The position numbers and the translations under genes were made by a program. Below are positions 25,378 through 34,197 of a DNA stretch of 64,000 nt, one piece after another; the stretch's first letter is position 1; each line of letters begins with the position of its first letter. The stretch is from Maribacter sp. PR1 (GTDB lineage: Bacteria > Bacteroidota > Bacteroidia > Flavobacteriales > Flavobacteriaceae). The notes beneath the pieces were generated by a model. The model worked only from the letters and a program-made list of their open reading frames with translations, did no database searches and was not told where the DNA came from. Where the stretch lies: contig NZ_JAQPCG010000005.1 of the NCBI RefSeq assembly GCF_028464145.1, positions 186,001 to 250,000 on the forward strand, read 5' to 3'.

Positions 25378-25496
25378 GTGTTTGTGTCATCCTCTTTTTT
25401 ATCCTTCTTCATTTTAATGTATCCCGCAACCAGTCTAACCCCTAATCTTGCGAAAAGGATGATGGCAATCACCATTACGATATCAAATCCAGTCAA
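25374..25496 (-). CDS. Possible small membrane protein (33-40 aa)
   Basis: A minus-strand frame with one hydrophobic helix (FDIVMVIAIILFARLGVRLV) and a lysine/aspartate-rich tail (MKKDKKEDDTNT), ending at TAG 25376-25374. Start is TTG 25496 (40 aa) or ATG 25475 (33 aa). It overlaps the end of the VOC pseudogene on the other strand. Composition is protein-like, but no family is recognised. Confidence 0.3.
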   Translation of the reverse strand: MTGFDIVMVIAIILFARLGVRLVAGYIKMKKDKKEDDTNT

Positions 25497-25562
25497 AAGC
25501 TATTTTTTTCTTAAGGTAGCTAGTAATCGTTGATTTTCAATTCTCCCATAACGAATTAGGTT

Positions 25563-26072
25563 TTAGTATTTCAGAAAATCGGCAACCAAACTGTTTTTGG
25601 AAGACTCCATTTCACAAGTCCAACTGTCAATAAACCATCGACCATTTTCATAGTGAAGTTGAATGCTGTTTAGGCCTTTTATATTTGAAGCCAAATCAGG
25701 GCTTGTTCTTATTTCAAAGGCACTCCAAACTTGGGCAAGATTTCCAAAGTGACTAACCGTTCTTTTAAGTTCTTTTTCATAAAAACCTTCCTTAGGTCCT
25801 AATGCCAAAGGAACATATTCCACTTCTAAAACATGTGATTCCGCTGCACCATTTTTGTCCAGTCTTGTAATGATTGCATTTTCAGAATGAATAAACTTGT
25901 CTCTTTCAAACTGCCAAGGGTCTTCGCTTGACCCCGAAACAACTTCATAATAGGCCGATATGATGGCGTCTATAGATTGAACATCTTTCGCATATTTTTC
26001 ATTAGTAGTTTGGGCAAAAAAGGAAGTACATATTAGGAGTGCAGTTGTCGATAATAGCATTTTTTTCATCAT
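25563..26072 (-). CDS. Secreted SnoaL/NTF2-like protein
   Basis: A 169-residue protein with a signal peptide (about 1-20, ending FFAQ) and an NTF2-like domain: helix SIDAIISAYYEVVSGSSED, then VSHFGNLAQVWSAFEIR and GLNSIQLHYENGRWFIDSWTCE. Similar proteins in Bacteroidota are annotated as nuclear transport factor 2 family and have no known role. It lies 24 bp downstream of the TPR-cyclase gene and is probably co-transcribed. Met2 is an equally good start. Confidence 0.75.
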   Translation of the reverse strand: MMKKMLLSTTALLICTSFFAQTTNEKYAKDVQSIDAIISAYYEVVSGSSEDPWQFERDKFIHSENAIITRLDKNGAAESHVLEVEYVPLALGPKEGFYEKELKRTVSHFGNLAQVWSAFEIRTSPDLASNIKGLNSIQLHYENGRWFIDSWTCEMESSKNSLVADFLKY

Positions 26073-26096
26073 ATTAAATTTTTATCGATTAATTCT

Positions 26097-28088
26097 TTAA
26101 ACTTTTTCCACGAACCACATGTCAATTTCTCCTTTTCCCTTAGCCTTTATCTTACCCCGGTGTATAAATTTCAATCTAGAATCGTCTTTTATTAGTTCAT
26201 AAGTGTCTTGTGAGATATTTACTTTTCCTACGGCACCGTTACTCTCCATTCTAGAGGCTGTGTTTACGGTATCTCCCCAAATATCATATTGAAATTTTTT
26301 TACACCTACAATTCCGGCAACCACGGGCCCTGTATGAATGCCTAAACGCATTTCGAACGTGAATCCTTCGGAGAATTCTTTTTCGTTAAGTCTTTGGCTC
26401 ATATAGGATTGCATTTCCAACGCCGCTAAAACGGTATTAATTACAGAATCCTTAGAAGGTACAGGCAGCCCGCCTGCAGCCATATATGCATCACCAATGG
26501 TCTTTATTTTTTCTACTCCATACCTTTCACAGATAAGATCAAATGCCTTAAAGCAATGGTTTATTTCTCCAATTAGATCGGCAGCGGATAACTCTGCTGA
26601 TTTTTCCGTAAACCCTTTGAAATCAGTAAATAAAATGGAAACAAGTTCAAAGTCACGGGCAGATGCTTCACCTTTCTCTTTAAGCTCTTCAGCAATTTCT
26701 GCAGGTAGTATGTTCAACAATAAATTTTCAGACCTATTTTTCTCTTTTTCGATAATTGCTCGTGATTTTCTTACATAGCGCCATCTGGTAAAAAAGCCGA
26801 TAGCAAGTAAAAAACAAATTAGGCCCACCCCAATTGCCAAATTTCGATTTTTATCTTTTTTTTGAACCTCTTTTTGGTGCTTCATTTGCACCTCTAAGTC
26901 TTTTTCCACTTGAAGAAGACTATCTTCCATTACTTGTTTGGAGAACTCTATTTGCTGTAGCTTAATTGCAGTTTCCTCGGTCCTTATACTATCGGATATT
27001 AGAATCATTTCTTCATGATACTGTAATGCCTTGTTGGTGTTTCCAATAGCTCTGTAGGCTTCATATAAAGATTCATAAGCGTATTCCTGCCCCCCCAGAT
27101 CCCCTACTTGCTTAGAAAGTGCCAAACTCTTTTCGCAAAGCTGTATGACTTTCAAATAGTTTTCTTGATTTAAGTAGATATCACTGATACTCAAGATAAT
27201 GGAAGCACTGCCTTGGACATCGTTTATGCCCTGACTGATTTCTAAAGCTTCCTCCAGATAATCCAACGCCTCTGTGTAATTTTGCTGCCCTGAATAAACA
27301 CTACCAATCCCGGAAAGTGCGGAGGCCATACCCAATTTATCGTTCTTTTTTCTTTCAATTGCCAATCCTTTTTGGAAATATTCTAACGCCTTTTCAAAAT
27401 CTTCATTGGATAGATATAGACTGCCAATGTTAATATATTGGGCTGAATTCCCTATTTCAAAATCCAGCTCCTTATTAATGGCGATACTTTTTAAATAGTA
27501 ATCTAGTGCCTTGTCGAAATCACCTTTTACATTATAAATGCTGCCAAATTCATTATAAATGGATCCTATACCGTCTAAATCATTTATTTCCTGATAGATT
27601 TTCAGACTCCGCTGATAATATTTTAAGGCATTTATAACGTCTTCATTGTCATGATATATAAAACCGGTTCTCAATAGAATATCTGCTGTGCCTATTTTAT
27701 AGTTGATTTCTTCCGTAATAGAAAGCCCTTCACGATATGAGGATAATGCTAGCGGATAGTTTCCTGTTCTAAAGAACAAATAACCTCTAAGGTTAAGCGC
27801 ATCTACCGTTCCTTTGGGGTAGTTGATTTTTTTTGTGAAATCATATAATTTATCTGCAAGTACAATGGCACTATCCGGGTTGCTGTTAAAAGGTCCATCG
27901 TGTATATAATCACCAAGGGCAATTGCTCGAATCGTGTCGGGTTTGTTGCTGTCTTCCCAAACATCAAAAAGTGAGTCCAACCTGGACTGTGCAAATAGCG
28001 ATCCCTGCAAACAGGTTAGCACCAAAAATAATACTACACTACTTTTTTTGTTTTGAGAAACGTGTAAAATAAATTTTAATGATTTCAA
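26097..28088 (-). CDS. TPR-containing class III adenylate cyclase
   Basis: A 663-residue membrane protein: N-terminal signal or anchor segment (about 15-34), roughly eight TPR repeats (about 70-380; GSIYNVKGDFDKALDYYLKSIAI is typical), a coiled coil, a membrane helix (about 416-435; NLAIGVGLICFLLAIGFFTRW) and a C-terminal cyclase domain (about 470-660). Catalytic motifs are complete: LFTDFKGFT, KTIGDAYMAAGG with the purine-selecting Lys, and YDIWGDTVNTASRM with Asp and Asn/Arg, so cAMP is the likely product. The TPR part is probably periplasmic and senses a protein partner. Confidence 0.9.
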   Translation of the reverse strand: MKSLKFILHVSQNKKSSVVLFLVLTCLQGSLFAQSRLDSLFDVWEDSNKPDTIRAIALGDYIHDGPFNSNPDSAIVLADKLYDFTKKINYPKGTVDALNLRGYLFFRTGNYPLALSSYREGLSITEEINYKIGTADILLRTGFIYHDNEDVINALKYYQRSLKIYQEINDLDGIGSIYNEFGSIYNVKGDFDKALDYYLKSIAINKELDFEIGNSAQYINIGSLYLSNEDFEKALEYFQKGLAIERKKNDKLGMASALSGIGSVYSGQQNYTEALDYLEEALEISQGINDVQGSASIILSISDIYLNQENYLKVIQLCEKSLALSKQVGDLGGQEYAYESLYEAYRAIGNTNKALQYHEEMILISDSIRTEETAIKLQQIEFSKQVMEDSLLQVEKDLEVQMKHQKEVQKKDKNRNLAIGVGLICFLLAIGFFTRWRYVRKSRAIIEKEKNRSENLLLNILPAEIAEELKEKGEASARDFELVSILFTDFKGFTEKSAELSAADLIGEINHCFKAFDLICERYGVEKIKTIGDAYMAAGGLPVPSKDSVINTVLAALEMQSYMSQRLNEKEFSEGFTFEMRLGIHTGPVVAGIVGVKKFQYDIWGDTVNTASRMESNGAVGKVNISQDTYELIKDDSRLKFIHRGKIKAKGKGEIDMWFVEKV

Positions 28089-28162
28089 TAGTTCTTCAAA
28101 ATAGGGTTCTCGCGTCCAGTCTTAAGGACCATGATGAATTCATTGGGTACTTTTCATCAGGT

Positions 28163-30184
28163 CTAATCCCTATGCTTTTCAAACCAGGCCAATACCGCCG
28201 CTATTTTGGCGACCAGATTACTGGGTTTGTTGGCGATGCCATGACCCGAACCAGGTATACGTACCATAGCGGTTTCCACACCTTCCAGCTTTAAGGCCGT
28301 GTAAAACTGTTCGGACTCGGCAATCGGGGTTCTATAGTCTTCCTCACCTGTCAACAGCATGGTTGGGGTGGTCACATTGGCGACATACATCAGTGGAGAA
28401 CGTCTAAAGTAGTTTTCGGGATCCTCCCAAGGTTTCTTCCCGAACCAGTATTTGGAAAAGAAGGCGGCTCCATCGGCATAGAGTACAAAGCTGGTCCAGT
28501 TGATGACGGGCTTGGCCACTACGGCGGCCTTAAAGCGGTCCGTTTTGCCTACGATCCACGCGGTCAACACGCCGCCACCGCTACCACCGGTCACGAACAG
28601 GTTATCGGTATCCACATAGCCTTTAGCGATCACGGCATCCACACCGCTCATGAGGTCCTCGTAATCATGGTTGGGATAATCGTGGTGGATGAGGTTTCCG
28701 AACTCCGCACCATAACTGGTACTACCACGTGGGTTGGAATAAAGCACCACATAGCCTGCCGCGGCATAGGCCTGAATTTCCGCACTGTAGACGGAACCAT
28801 AGCTTGAAAACGGTCCACCATGGATTTCCAGGATAAAGGGATATTTTTTGTTCGGGTCAAAATTAGGCGGGGTTACGACCCACCCTTGTATTTTTCGGTC
28901 ATCGTAGGACGAGTTCCACCAGATTTCCTCCACCTTGCCCAAATTCCGGAAGGAAAACAGGTCGTCGTTTAAAAAGGTAAGCCGTTGGGTTCCTTTTTTA
29001 TCGGCTACCGCCAAATCGGACGGATGTTCCGTTCCCCCAAGGGTATAGGCAAATTTACCATTATTGGAAACGGTAAAGTCGGCCGCATTGTAAGGTCTTC
29101 CCAAAGAAAGTCCGCCAAGGCCGTCGGTAATGGTGATCACCTTACCATCTAGGGTGATATGCCCTATTTTGGAATCCCCTTCCTCATCATATTGAAAATA
29201 AAGTCCCTTACCATCATCGGCCCATTGTACATTACCGATATCCCGGTCAAAACCACCGGATAGCAATTGGGAACCACTTCCGTCGGCATTCATCACATAG
29301 AGTTCCGTAATCTGATAGCCTTGTAAGGTATCATCGTAACCGGTATAGGCTATTTTTTTACCATCGGGGGAAACTTTGGGCGAACCGTCCGGTCCATATC
29401 GTTCGGTCAGGGATTGCACGCTATTATCACTAAGGTCTAATTTGTAGACTTCACTATTGGCGGGCTCAAAAGCCTCATCGGGATTAAAATTGGCCGAAAA
29501 ATAAAGGCTTTTATTGTCCTGTGACCAAACGGGTGCTCCATGGTCAAATTCCGTCGTAGTCAATTGCTTGGGAGTTCCGCCATTGATGGAAAGCGTAAAG
29601 AGTTGGTCGTTACCTCCTTTGATGTAGCCCTGGCCATCGCCTCGGTAATTCAGTTTATCGATATAGGTCGGAGGGGTATTCCACTTGGCGCCCTCAGGTT
29701 TTCCCGGCATTTTAATGATGGACTCATCCTTTTTAGGTACGAACATCGTAAAGGCCAAATAGCGGTCATCGTTGGACCAACTAACCGCACCCGGCGCTTT
29801 GGGTGTATTGGTCAAGGGAGCCGTTTCCTTGGTATCCAACCACATCAGGTACAGTTTCATCTTTTCATCGGCCATGTTGGATTTGAAAATGATTTTCTTT
29901 CCGTCGTGCGACCATCTGGGGTAGTAATCGTTATGGTTTCCCGTCGTCAGGGGTCGGTTTTGGGAACCGTCAAAATTGACCATCCAAAGGTTGGACAGGT
30001 TTTTGTCGGTCATGATGTCCTTGAAGTTCCGAACGTAAATGATTTTAGAACCATCTGGCGATATTTGTGGGTCCGAGACAAATTCATAGTCGAAAATATC
30101 CGTGAGCTCCAGATTGGATTTTGTTTGTGCTGTTAATGGGGTTAAACAGAGGAGAAGGGCGATTACCCCGATGTAATTTTTCAT
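28163..30184 (-). CDS. Secreted S9 family peptidase (acylaminoacyl/dipeptidyl peptidase type)
   Basis: A 673-residue prolyl-oligopeptidase-family enzyme: signal peptide (MKNYIGVIALLLCLTPLTAQ), a beta-propeller built from WD40-like PD40 units (SPDGSKIIYV, SHDGKKIIFK, SPDGKKIAYT) and a C-terminal alpha/beta hydrolase domain with catalytic S535 (TGGSGGG), D616 (GEEDYRTP) and H648 (GSGHG). It cleaves short peptides in the periplasm. The start at 30184 gives a proper signal peptide; nine extra residues from 30211 would not. Confidence 0.92.
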   Translation of the reverse strand: MKNYIGVIALLLCLTPLTAQTKSNLELTDIFDYEFVSDPQISPDGSKIIYVRNFKDIMTDKNLSNLWMVNFDGSQNRPLTTGNHNDYYPRWSHDGKKIIFKSNMADEKMKLYLMWLDTKETAPLTNTPKAPGAVSWSNDDRYLAFTMFVPKKDESIIKMPGKPEGAKWNTPPTYIDKLNYRGDGQGYIKGGNDQLFTLSINGGTPKQLTTTEFDHGAPVWSQDNKSLYFSANFNPDEAFEPANSEVYKLDLSDNSVQSLTERYGPDGSPKVSPDGKKIAYTGYDDTLQGYQITELYVMNADGSGSQLLSGGFDRDIGNVQWADDGKGLYFQYDEEGDSKIGHITLDGKVITITDGLGGLSLGRPYNAADFTVSNNGKFAYTLGGTEHPSDLAVADKKGTQRLTFLNDDLFSFRNLGKVEEIWWNSSYDDRKIQGWVVTPPNFDPNKKYPFILEIHGGPFSSYGSVYSAEIQAYAAAGYVVLYSNPRGSTSYGAEFGNLIHHDYPNHDYEDLMSGVDAVIAKGYVDTDNLFVTGGSGGGVLTAWIVGKTDRFKAAVVAKPVINWTSFVLYADGAAFFSKYWFGKKPWEDPENYFRRSPLMYVANVTTPTMLLTGEEDYRTPIAESEQFYTALKLEGVETAMVRIPGSGHGIANKPSNLVAKIAAVLAWFEKHRD

Positions 30185-30314
30185 GTGTTGGTTCTCATTT
30201 AGTTTGAGCAATGAATTTACGGATTTAAAGGGTAAAAGTTTTAAGTTCCCAAGTATAAGTTTTAAGTTATTGGCAATAAAGTGCGAAGTAAAATGTATTC
30301 CGTAAAAACTTTCG

Positions 30315-30411
30315 GTCAGGTCGAGCAGTCATATCGAGCGCAGTCGAGATGCGAGACCTAATTATAGGTCCATTAATTCCAAAGAACCTCTCGACTGCGC
30401 TCGAGGTGACA
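30315..30411. repeat. Dispersed palindromic repeat, copy A
   Basis: Two 16-bp arms, TCGAGCGCAGTCGAGA (30334-30349) and its exact complement TCTCGACTGCGCTCGA (30389-30404), flanked by GTCAGGTCGAGC on the left and GGTGAC on the right. This is the type of extragenic palindrome frequent in Flavobacteriaceae. Together with copy B it brackets the VOC gene. Confidence 0.85.
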
Positions 30412-30462
30412 GCGTAAATAGACTGACTATAGATATTCAATAAGATTTTATAACTTAATCCT

Positions 30463-30852
30463 ATGAAGGAGAAAATTCATTTGCATCAGATACATCCGGT
30501 ACTTCCCGTGTGGGACGTAGTGGACGCGCTGGACTTCTATGTAAACCGACTGGGATTTCGCATTGCCTTTGCGGACGATTCCAAAAACCCCAAATATGCG
30601 GGAATCATTCGGGACGATATAGAAATCCATTTACAATGGCACGACCGAAAGGAATGGGAGTTTGAAATCGATAGACCGATGTTGCGCATCGTGACTCAAA
30701 ATATTGAGGGACTTTATGAAGAATATGGGGAGAAGGATGTCTATCATGCGCATACCTTGTTGAGGGAAACGGCATGGGGAACCAAGGAGTTTGCGTTTTA
30801 CGACCCTTTTAAAAATGGGCTGACGTTCTATAGGGACATTTCGAGTAAATAG
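30463..30852 (+). CDS. VOC superfamily (glyoxalase/bleomycin-resistance-like) protein
   Basis: A 129-residue single VOC domain: HQIHPVLPVWDVVDALDFYVNRLGF start, IEIHLQWHDR in the middle and TKEFAFYDPFKNGLTFYRD at the end. The His in LHQIHP, the HLQW region and the final Glu-containing strand could bind metal. Such proteins bind drugs (bleomycin type) or act as small dioxygenases or isomerases; substrate unknown. It stands alone between two copies of a palindromic repeat, and a decayed paralogue lies 5 kb upstream. Confidence 0.85.
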   Translation: MKEKIHLHQIHPVLPVWDVVDALDFYVNRLGFRIAFADDSKNPKYAGIIRDDIEIHLQWHDRKEWEFEIDRPMLRIVTQNIEGLYEEYGEKDVYHAHTLLRETAWGTKEFAFYDPFKNGLTFYRDISSK

Positions 30853-30912
30853 TCCTTTGAAATAAAACAAACATTTGAATATCAGTAAATTATATTTTTA
30901 AACTATTGAATT

Positions 30913-31007
30913 GTCAGGTCGAGCGGTCAAATCGAGCGCAGACGAGATGCGAGACCAAAGACTAAATAAAATAAATAAAAAACCTCTCGACTGCGCTCGA
31001 GGTGACA
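30913..31007. repeat. Dispersed palindromic repeat, copy B
   Basis: Same organisation as copy A: TCGAGCGCAGACGAGA (30932-30947, one mismatch) pairs with TCTCGACTGCGCTCGA (30985-31000). Left flank GTCAGGTCGAGCGGTCA and right flank GGTGACAT match copy A; only the A/T-rich loop differs. Confidence 0.85.
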
Positions 31008-31083
31008 TGAAGTGATAATTGATTGCGAACGATCATGTAGAATAATTAATGCAACATTAAATGTTATAAATCTTAAAGAAAAA

Positions 31084-32067
31084 ATGAAAGTATTGTTTAT
31101 AGGAGGAACGGGTAATATAAGTACGCCAAGTAGTAGATTGGCCGTAGCGAAAGGAATGGAATTATACCTCCTGAATCGAGGTAAGGCCAAAGTAGAAATC
31201 GAAGGGGCCCAGTCCATCACCGGCGACATCAACAAACCCGAAGAACTGACCGAACTCAAACAACATACTTGGGATGTGGTGGTCAATTGGATTGCCTTTA
31301 CCCCAGAAGATATTGAACGCGACCTAGAGCTGTTCCAAGGAAAAACAAAGCAATATATTTTTATAAGCTCCGCATCCTGTTACCAAACCCCATTGACCTA
31401 TCCGGTAATTACCGAATCAACCCCACTATGTAATAATCTTTGGGACTATTCCGATAACAAAATACGATGTGAGGAACGGTTGATGAAAGCCTATAGGGAA
31501 GAAGGTTTCCCAATTACGATTGTAAGACCTTCGCATACCTATGATACCGTTACGCCATTGGCCATAGGAGGTTTTGATAAATACAATGTTATTGACCGCA
31601 TATTAAAAGGTAAGGAAATCATTGTGCACGGTGATGGTACCTCGCTATGGACGGTGACTCATGCCGATGATTTTGCCAAGGGATTTGTAGGTCTTTTGGG
31701 TTTGACCACGGCAATCGGTCATGCATTCCATATTACTTCCGATGAGGTTTTGAGTTGGAATATGATTTATAAAATTACCGCAGCCGCCTTGGGAAAAGAA
31801 GCGAATATTATTCATATAGCGTCGGACTTTATCTGTAAAATAGAACCTTCCTTTACGGGGAGTTTATTGGCGGACAAAGCGGAAAGCGTACTTTTTGATA
31901 ATTCCAAAATTAAAACCTTTGTACCCGGTTTTAAAGCGACTATTCCCTATTCGGAAGGTATTAAACGCACCTTGGCATGGTTTTATGAAAAACCGGAACG
32001 ACAAAATATCGATGCGGAGAAAGAACGAAAAATAGAGAATGTATTAAGGGCTTACAAAGCAATGTAA
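31084..32067 (+). CDS. Atypical SDR, NAD-dependent epimerase/dehydratase family
   Basis: A 327-residue extended/atypical SDR with an N-terminal GGTGNIS nucleotide-binding motif (FIGGTGNIS), the VVNWIAF and FISSASCYQ strands, and IVRPSHTYD. The usual YxxxK is not evident, which fits the CSP41/atypical SDR group that binds NAD(P) or RNA rather than acting as a classical epimerase. The start at 31084 (MKVLFIGG) was chosen; the longer frame from 31012 adds an unlikely cysteine-rich lead that runs up to the palindromic repeat. Confidence 0.85.
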   Translation: MKVLFIGGTGNISTPSSRLAVAKGMELYLLNRGKAKVEIEGAQSITGDINKPEELTELKQHTWDVVVNWIAFTPEDIERDLELFQGKTKQYIFISSASCYQTPLTYPVITESTPLCNNLWDYSDNKIRCEERLMKAYREEGFPITIVRPSHTYDTVTPLAIGGFDKYNVIDRILKGKEIIVHGDGTSLWTVTHADDFAKGFVGLLGLTTAIGHAFHITSDEVLSWNMIYKITAAALGKEANIIHIASDFICKIEPSFTGSLLADKAESVLFDNSKIKTFVPGFKATIPYSEGIKRTLAWFYEKPERQNIDAEKERKIENVLRAYKAM

Positions 32068-32074
32068 ATCTTTG

Positions 32075-32674
32075 TTATGCGGTAATGGTAAGTACGGCAT
32101 AACAAATGGACAATACCAAGAATATCAATAAACTTAATGCCAAAAAGCGCAAAGACCTGTTGACGTATTTAAACTTTAAGGCAGCAATCTTCGATATTAT
32201 GAATATCTGCTGTCCCAATTGGTCAAATAATTCTTCCTCGTTTAGGCTGATGTTATAGAAGGTTTTAGAGAACTCCTTGATGGAACCGAATTTGGTAATA
32301 ACATCCCCAAAATAAAAGACATTCTTGTCATAATTCCCTTCCAATCTTGGCATAAAACAACGAATGCTAAAATAGATAGATGTGGCCGTACATATAAACC
32401 AGAGACCCAAAATTATATATATTAATATTTCTCTGGGTCCTCCTTCCATCAGTATTTCAATTTGTTGAAAGATGAAATTTAGTAGAATACCATAGAAGGT
32501 TAGTATTAACCCGGCTTTTACTTCCGAGGCGCGTATAAGTCCCAATACGTAGTTTATACTTCCCCAATAATGATCCACCAACTCCTCTGCATGTCCTTTG
32601 GACTCCAGCTGTTCAATAAGTTTTTTCTGTAGGGTTAAAATCTGTTCATCTTCTGGCTTTTCCATTATTCTCAA
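32075..32674 (-). CDS. PycTM-like (DUF5706) membrane protein
   Basis: A 199-residue protein with a charged N-terminal helix, membrane helices at about 54-71, 83-105 and 174-196, and a soluble segment between the second and third. SEVKAGLIL at the first helix, the MPRLEG exit, NVFYFGDV, and the later SKIAALKFKYVNRSLRF match the layout of PF18967, named after the TM effectors of Pycsar, which damage the inner membrane when they detect a cyclic pyrimidine nucleotide. No separate ligand-binding domain is visible. Last gene of the kinase-receiver-cyclase operon, 62 bp after the cyclase. Family call is by pattern; stand-alone members outside defence exist. Confidence 0.65.
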   Translation of the reverse strand: MRIMEKPEDEQILTLQKKLIEQLESKGHAEELVDHYWGSINYVLGLIRASEVKAGLILTFYGILLNFIFQQIEILMEGGPREILIYIILGLWFICTATSIYFSIRCFMPRLEGNYDKNVFYFGDVITKFGSIKEFSKTFYNISLNEEELFDQLGQQIFIISKIAALKFKYVNRSLRFLALSLLIFLVLSICYAVLTITA

Positions 32675-32736
32675 TTAATTATTGGGTTCATTGTTTAGCG
32701 TAAAAATTATGATACTATGCGCGTCCTGATACCCTA

Positions 32737-33777
32737 CTATTCAATAACATTATAAATGGTGAGTGGCAGAGCTTTGTTTTTCATGGTGATGCTACCCATA
32801 TTTTCACATTTAAAGGCTTCTTTCACTTGCTCATAACAGCTTTCACAAATAATTATCTGATTTTCCTTAGCGGCGTCCTGTAATCTGGCAGCCGTGTTTA
32901 CCGTATCACCAATGACAGTATAATCGAGTCGTTTTAAGGTTACTGAACCTATATTGCCCGAAATCATTTCCCCACTTTTAATACCAATGGAAACTTTTGG
33001 TTGAAATTTCCCTTCACCTTCTTCTTTTGGTAGTTTGTTTATCTGGTTTCTTATAGCTAAAGCTGCGTCAATTGCCCTATCCAAATGATACTCGCCTCTA
33101 AACACCGCCATAACGGCATCTCCGATAAATTTATCTATATGGCCCTTCTGTTCCATAATTTCTTTGACCATGGTATCAAAATAGGTGTTGAGCATTTTTA
33201 CGACAATATCCGGTTTAGAGTTTTCGCTAATTTTTGTGAAACCACAGACATCAATGAAAATGACCGAACCCTCTATGTTTTCATTGGACATGATTTTAGA
33301 TTCATATTCCTTTCCTCCCATAAAATTAAGAACGTTTTCGTCCACATACATTTTAAGGATGTCATTTTCCTTGATGGCTTTTAATGTATTTTTTACCTGC
33401 TGCGCCTGTTTTATGGTCTTTTCCATGGTAATGGTCAAATCCTCAAAATTTATGGGCTTGGTAATAAAATCAAAGGCGCCCCTGTTCATGGCCACACGTA
33501 TATTTTGCATATCCCCATAGGCCGAAACAATTACGGATTTAATCAACGGACTACTTTCCTGTAGCTCGGAGAGTAGGGAAAGGCCATCCATTTCCGGCAT
33601 GTTTATATCGCTTAGTATGATATCAACTTCTGGGTCTTCTTCTAGTTTTTCCAGAGCATCCCTACCGTTTATGGCGAAAAGGAATTCGTATTCTTTTTGC
33701 CGTATCTGTTTTCTAAACTTTTGTTTAATAAGGACCTCTAAATCGGTCTCATCATCAACTACCATTATCTTCGCCAT
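32737..33777 (-). CDS. Response regulator fused to a class III adenylate cyclase
   Basis: A 346-residue protein: CheY-like receiver (1-120; acidic pocket D8/D9, phospho-acceptor D57 in LSDINMP, K107 in TKP), a helical linker (about 120-165), and a cyclase domain (about 168-346). D176 (FIDVCGFT) and D220 (FIGDA) bind metal; K216 and T287 are the adenine-reading pair of bacterial adenylate cyclases; N294 and R298 are present. Phosphorylation should switch cAMP synthesis. Its ATG overlaps the TAA of the upstream receiver gene (TAATG), so translation is coupled. Residues give no sign of pyrimidine specificity. Confidence 0.92.
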   Translation of the reverse strand: MAKIMVVDDETDLEVLIKQKFRKQIRQKEYEFLFAINGRDALEKLEEDPEVDIILSDINMPEMDGLSLLSELQESSPLIKSVIVSAYGDMQNIRVAMNRGAFDFITKPINFEDLTITMEKTIKQAQQVKNTLKAIKENDILKMYVDENVLNFMGGKEYESKIMSNENIEGSVIFIDVCGFTKISENSKPDIVVKMLNTYFDTMVKEIMEQKGHIDKFIGDAVMAVFRGEYHLDRAIDAALAIRNQINKLPKEEGEGKFQPKVSIGIKSGEMISGNIGSVTLKRLDYTVIGDTVNTAARLQDAAKENQIIICESCYEQVKEAFKCENMGSITMKNKALPLTIYNVIE

Positions 33778-34151
33778 TATACCATGTCTTTAAGTTTTGT
33801 TTTTAGCTCGTTAAAGTCCAAAGGTTTCGTAAGAAAATCATCTGCTCCCAGTGCTTTGGAGGTATTTCTGTTTTCTTCGTCCCCATAGGCTGTTACCATC
33901 ATTACTACTGGCGGGGGAGCGACGTAGTTTTCTTTTATTTTTTTTAAGAGCTCCAGGCCGCTCATTCCCGGCATGTTTATGTCCGAAAGGATGAGCACGG
34001 CTTCTTGATCCATAGATTCCATTTTTTCCAATGCTTCTTCTCCAGAAAATGCGAATACAAAATTCAGTTCTCCTTTTCTAATTTCTTTTCTAAAGCGCTG
34101 CTGGAACAATACTTTTACATCTTGTTCATCGTCTACTACTAATATCTTCAT
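33777..34151 (-). CDS. Single-domain response regulator
   Basis: A 124-residue stand-alone CheY-like receiver: acidic residues D7/D8, phospho-acceptor D57 in LSDINMPGMSG, T/A switch residues in VTAYG, and the lysine in LTKPLDF. No output domain, so it acts by protein contact or as a phosphate shuttle in a relay. It is very similar to the receiver of the next gene (LSDINMP, FRKEIRKGE / FRKQIRQKE). The start at 34151 (MKILVVDDE) was chosen over a long frame that overlaps the upstream kinase gene. Confidence 0.92.
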   Translation of the reverse strand: MKILVVDDEQDVKVLFQQRFRKEIRKGELNFVFAFSGEEALEKMESMDQEAVLILSDINMPGMSGLELLKKIKENYVAPPPVVMMVTAYGDEENRNTSKALGADDFLTKPLDFNELKTKLKDMV

Positions 34152-34197
34152 AAGTGCTGTTGCTTGTTTGGTTTTAATTTTCTGTTTATTTAGTTCT

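Noticed and set aside
32075..33777. Calling the cyclase plus PycTM pair a canonical Pycsar system
   Set aside because: The cyclase has a receiver domain and the adenylate-type K216/T287 pair, and the TM protein has no visible nucleotide-binding domain. Only family-level similarity of the effector is claimed.
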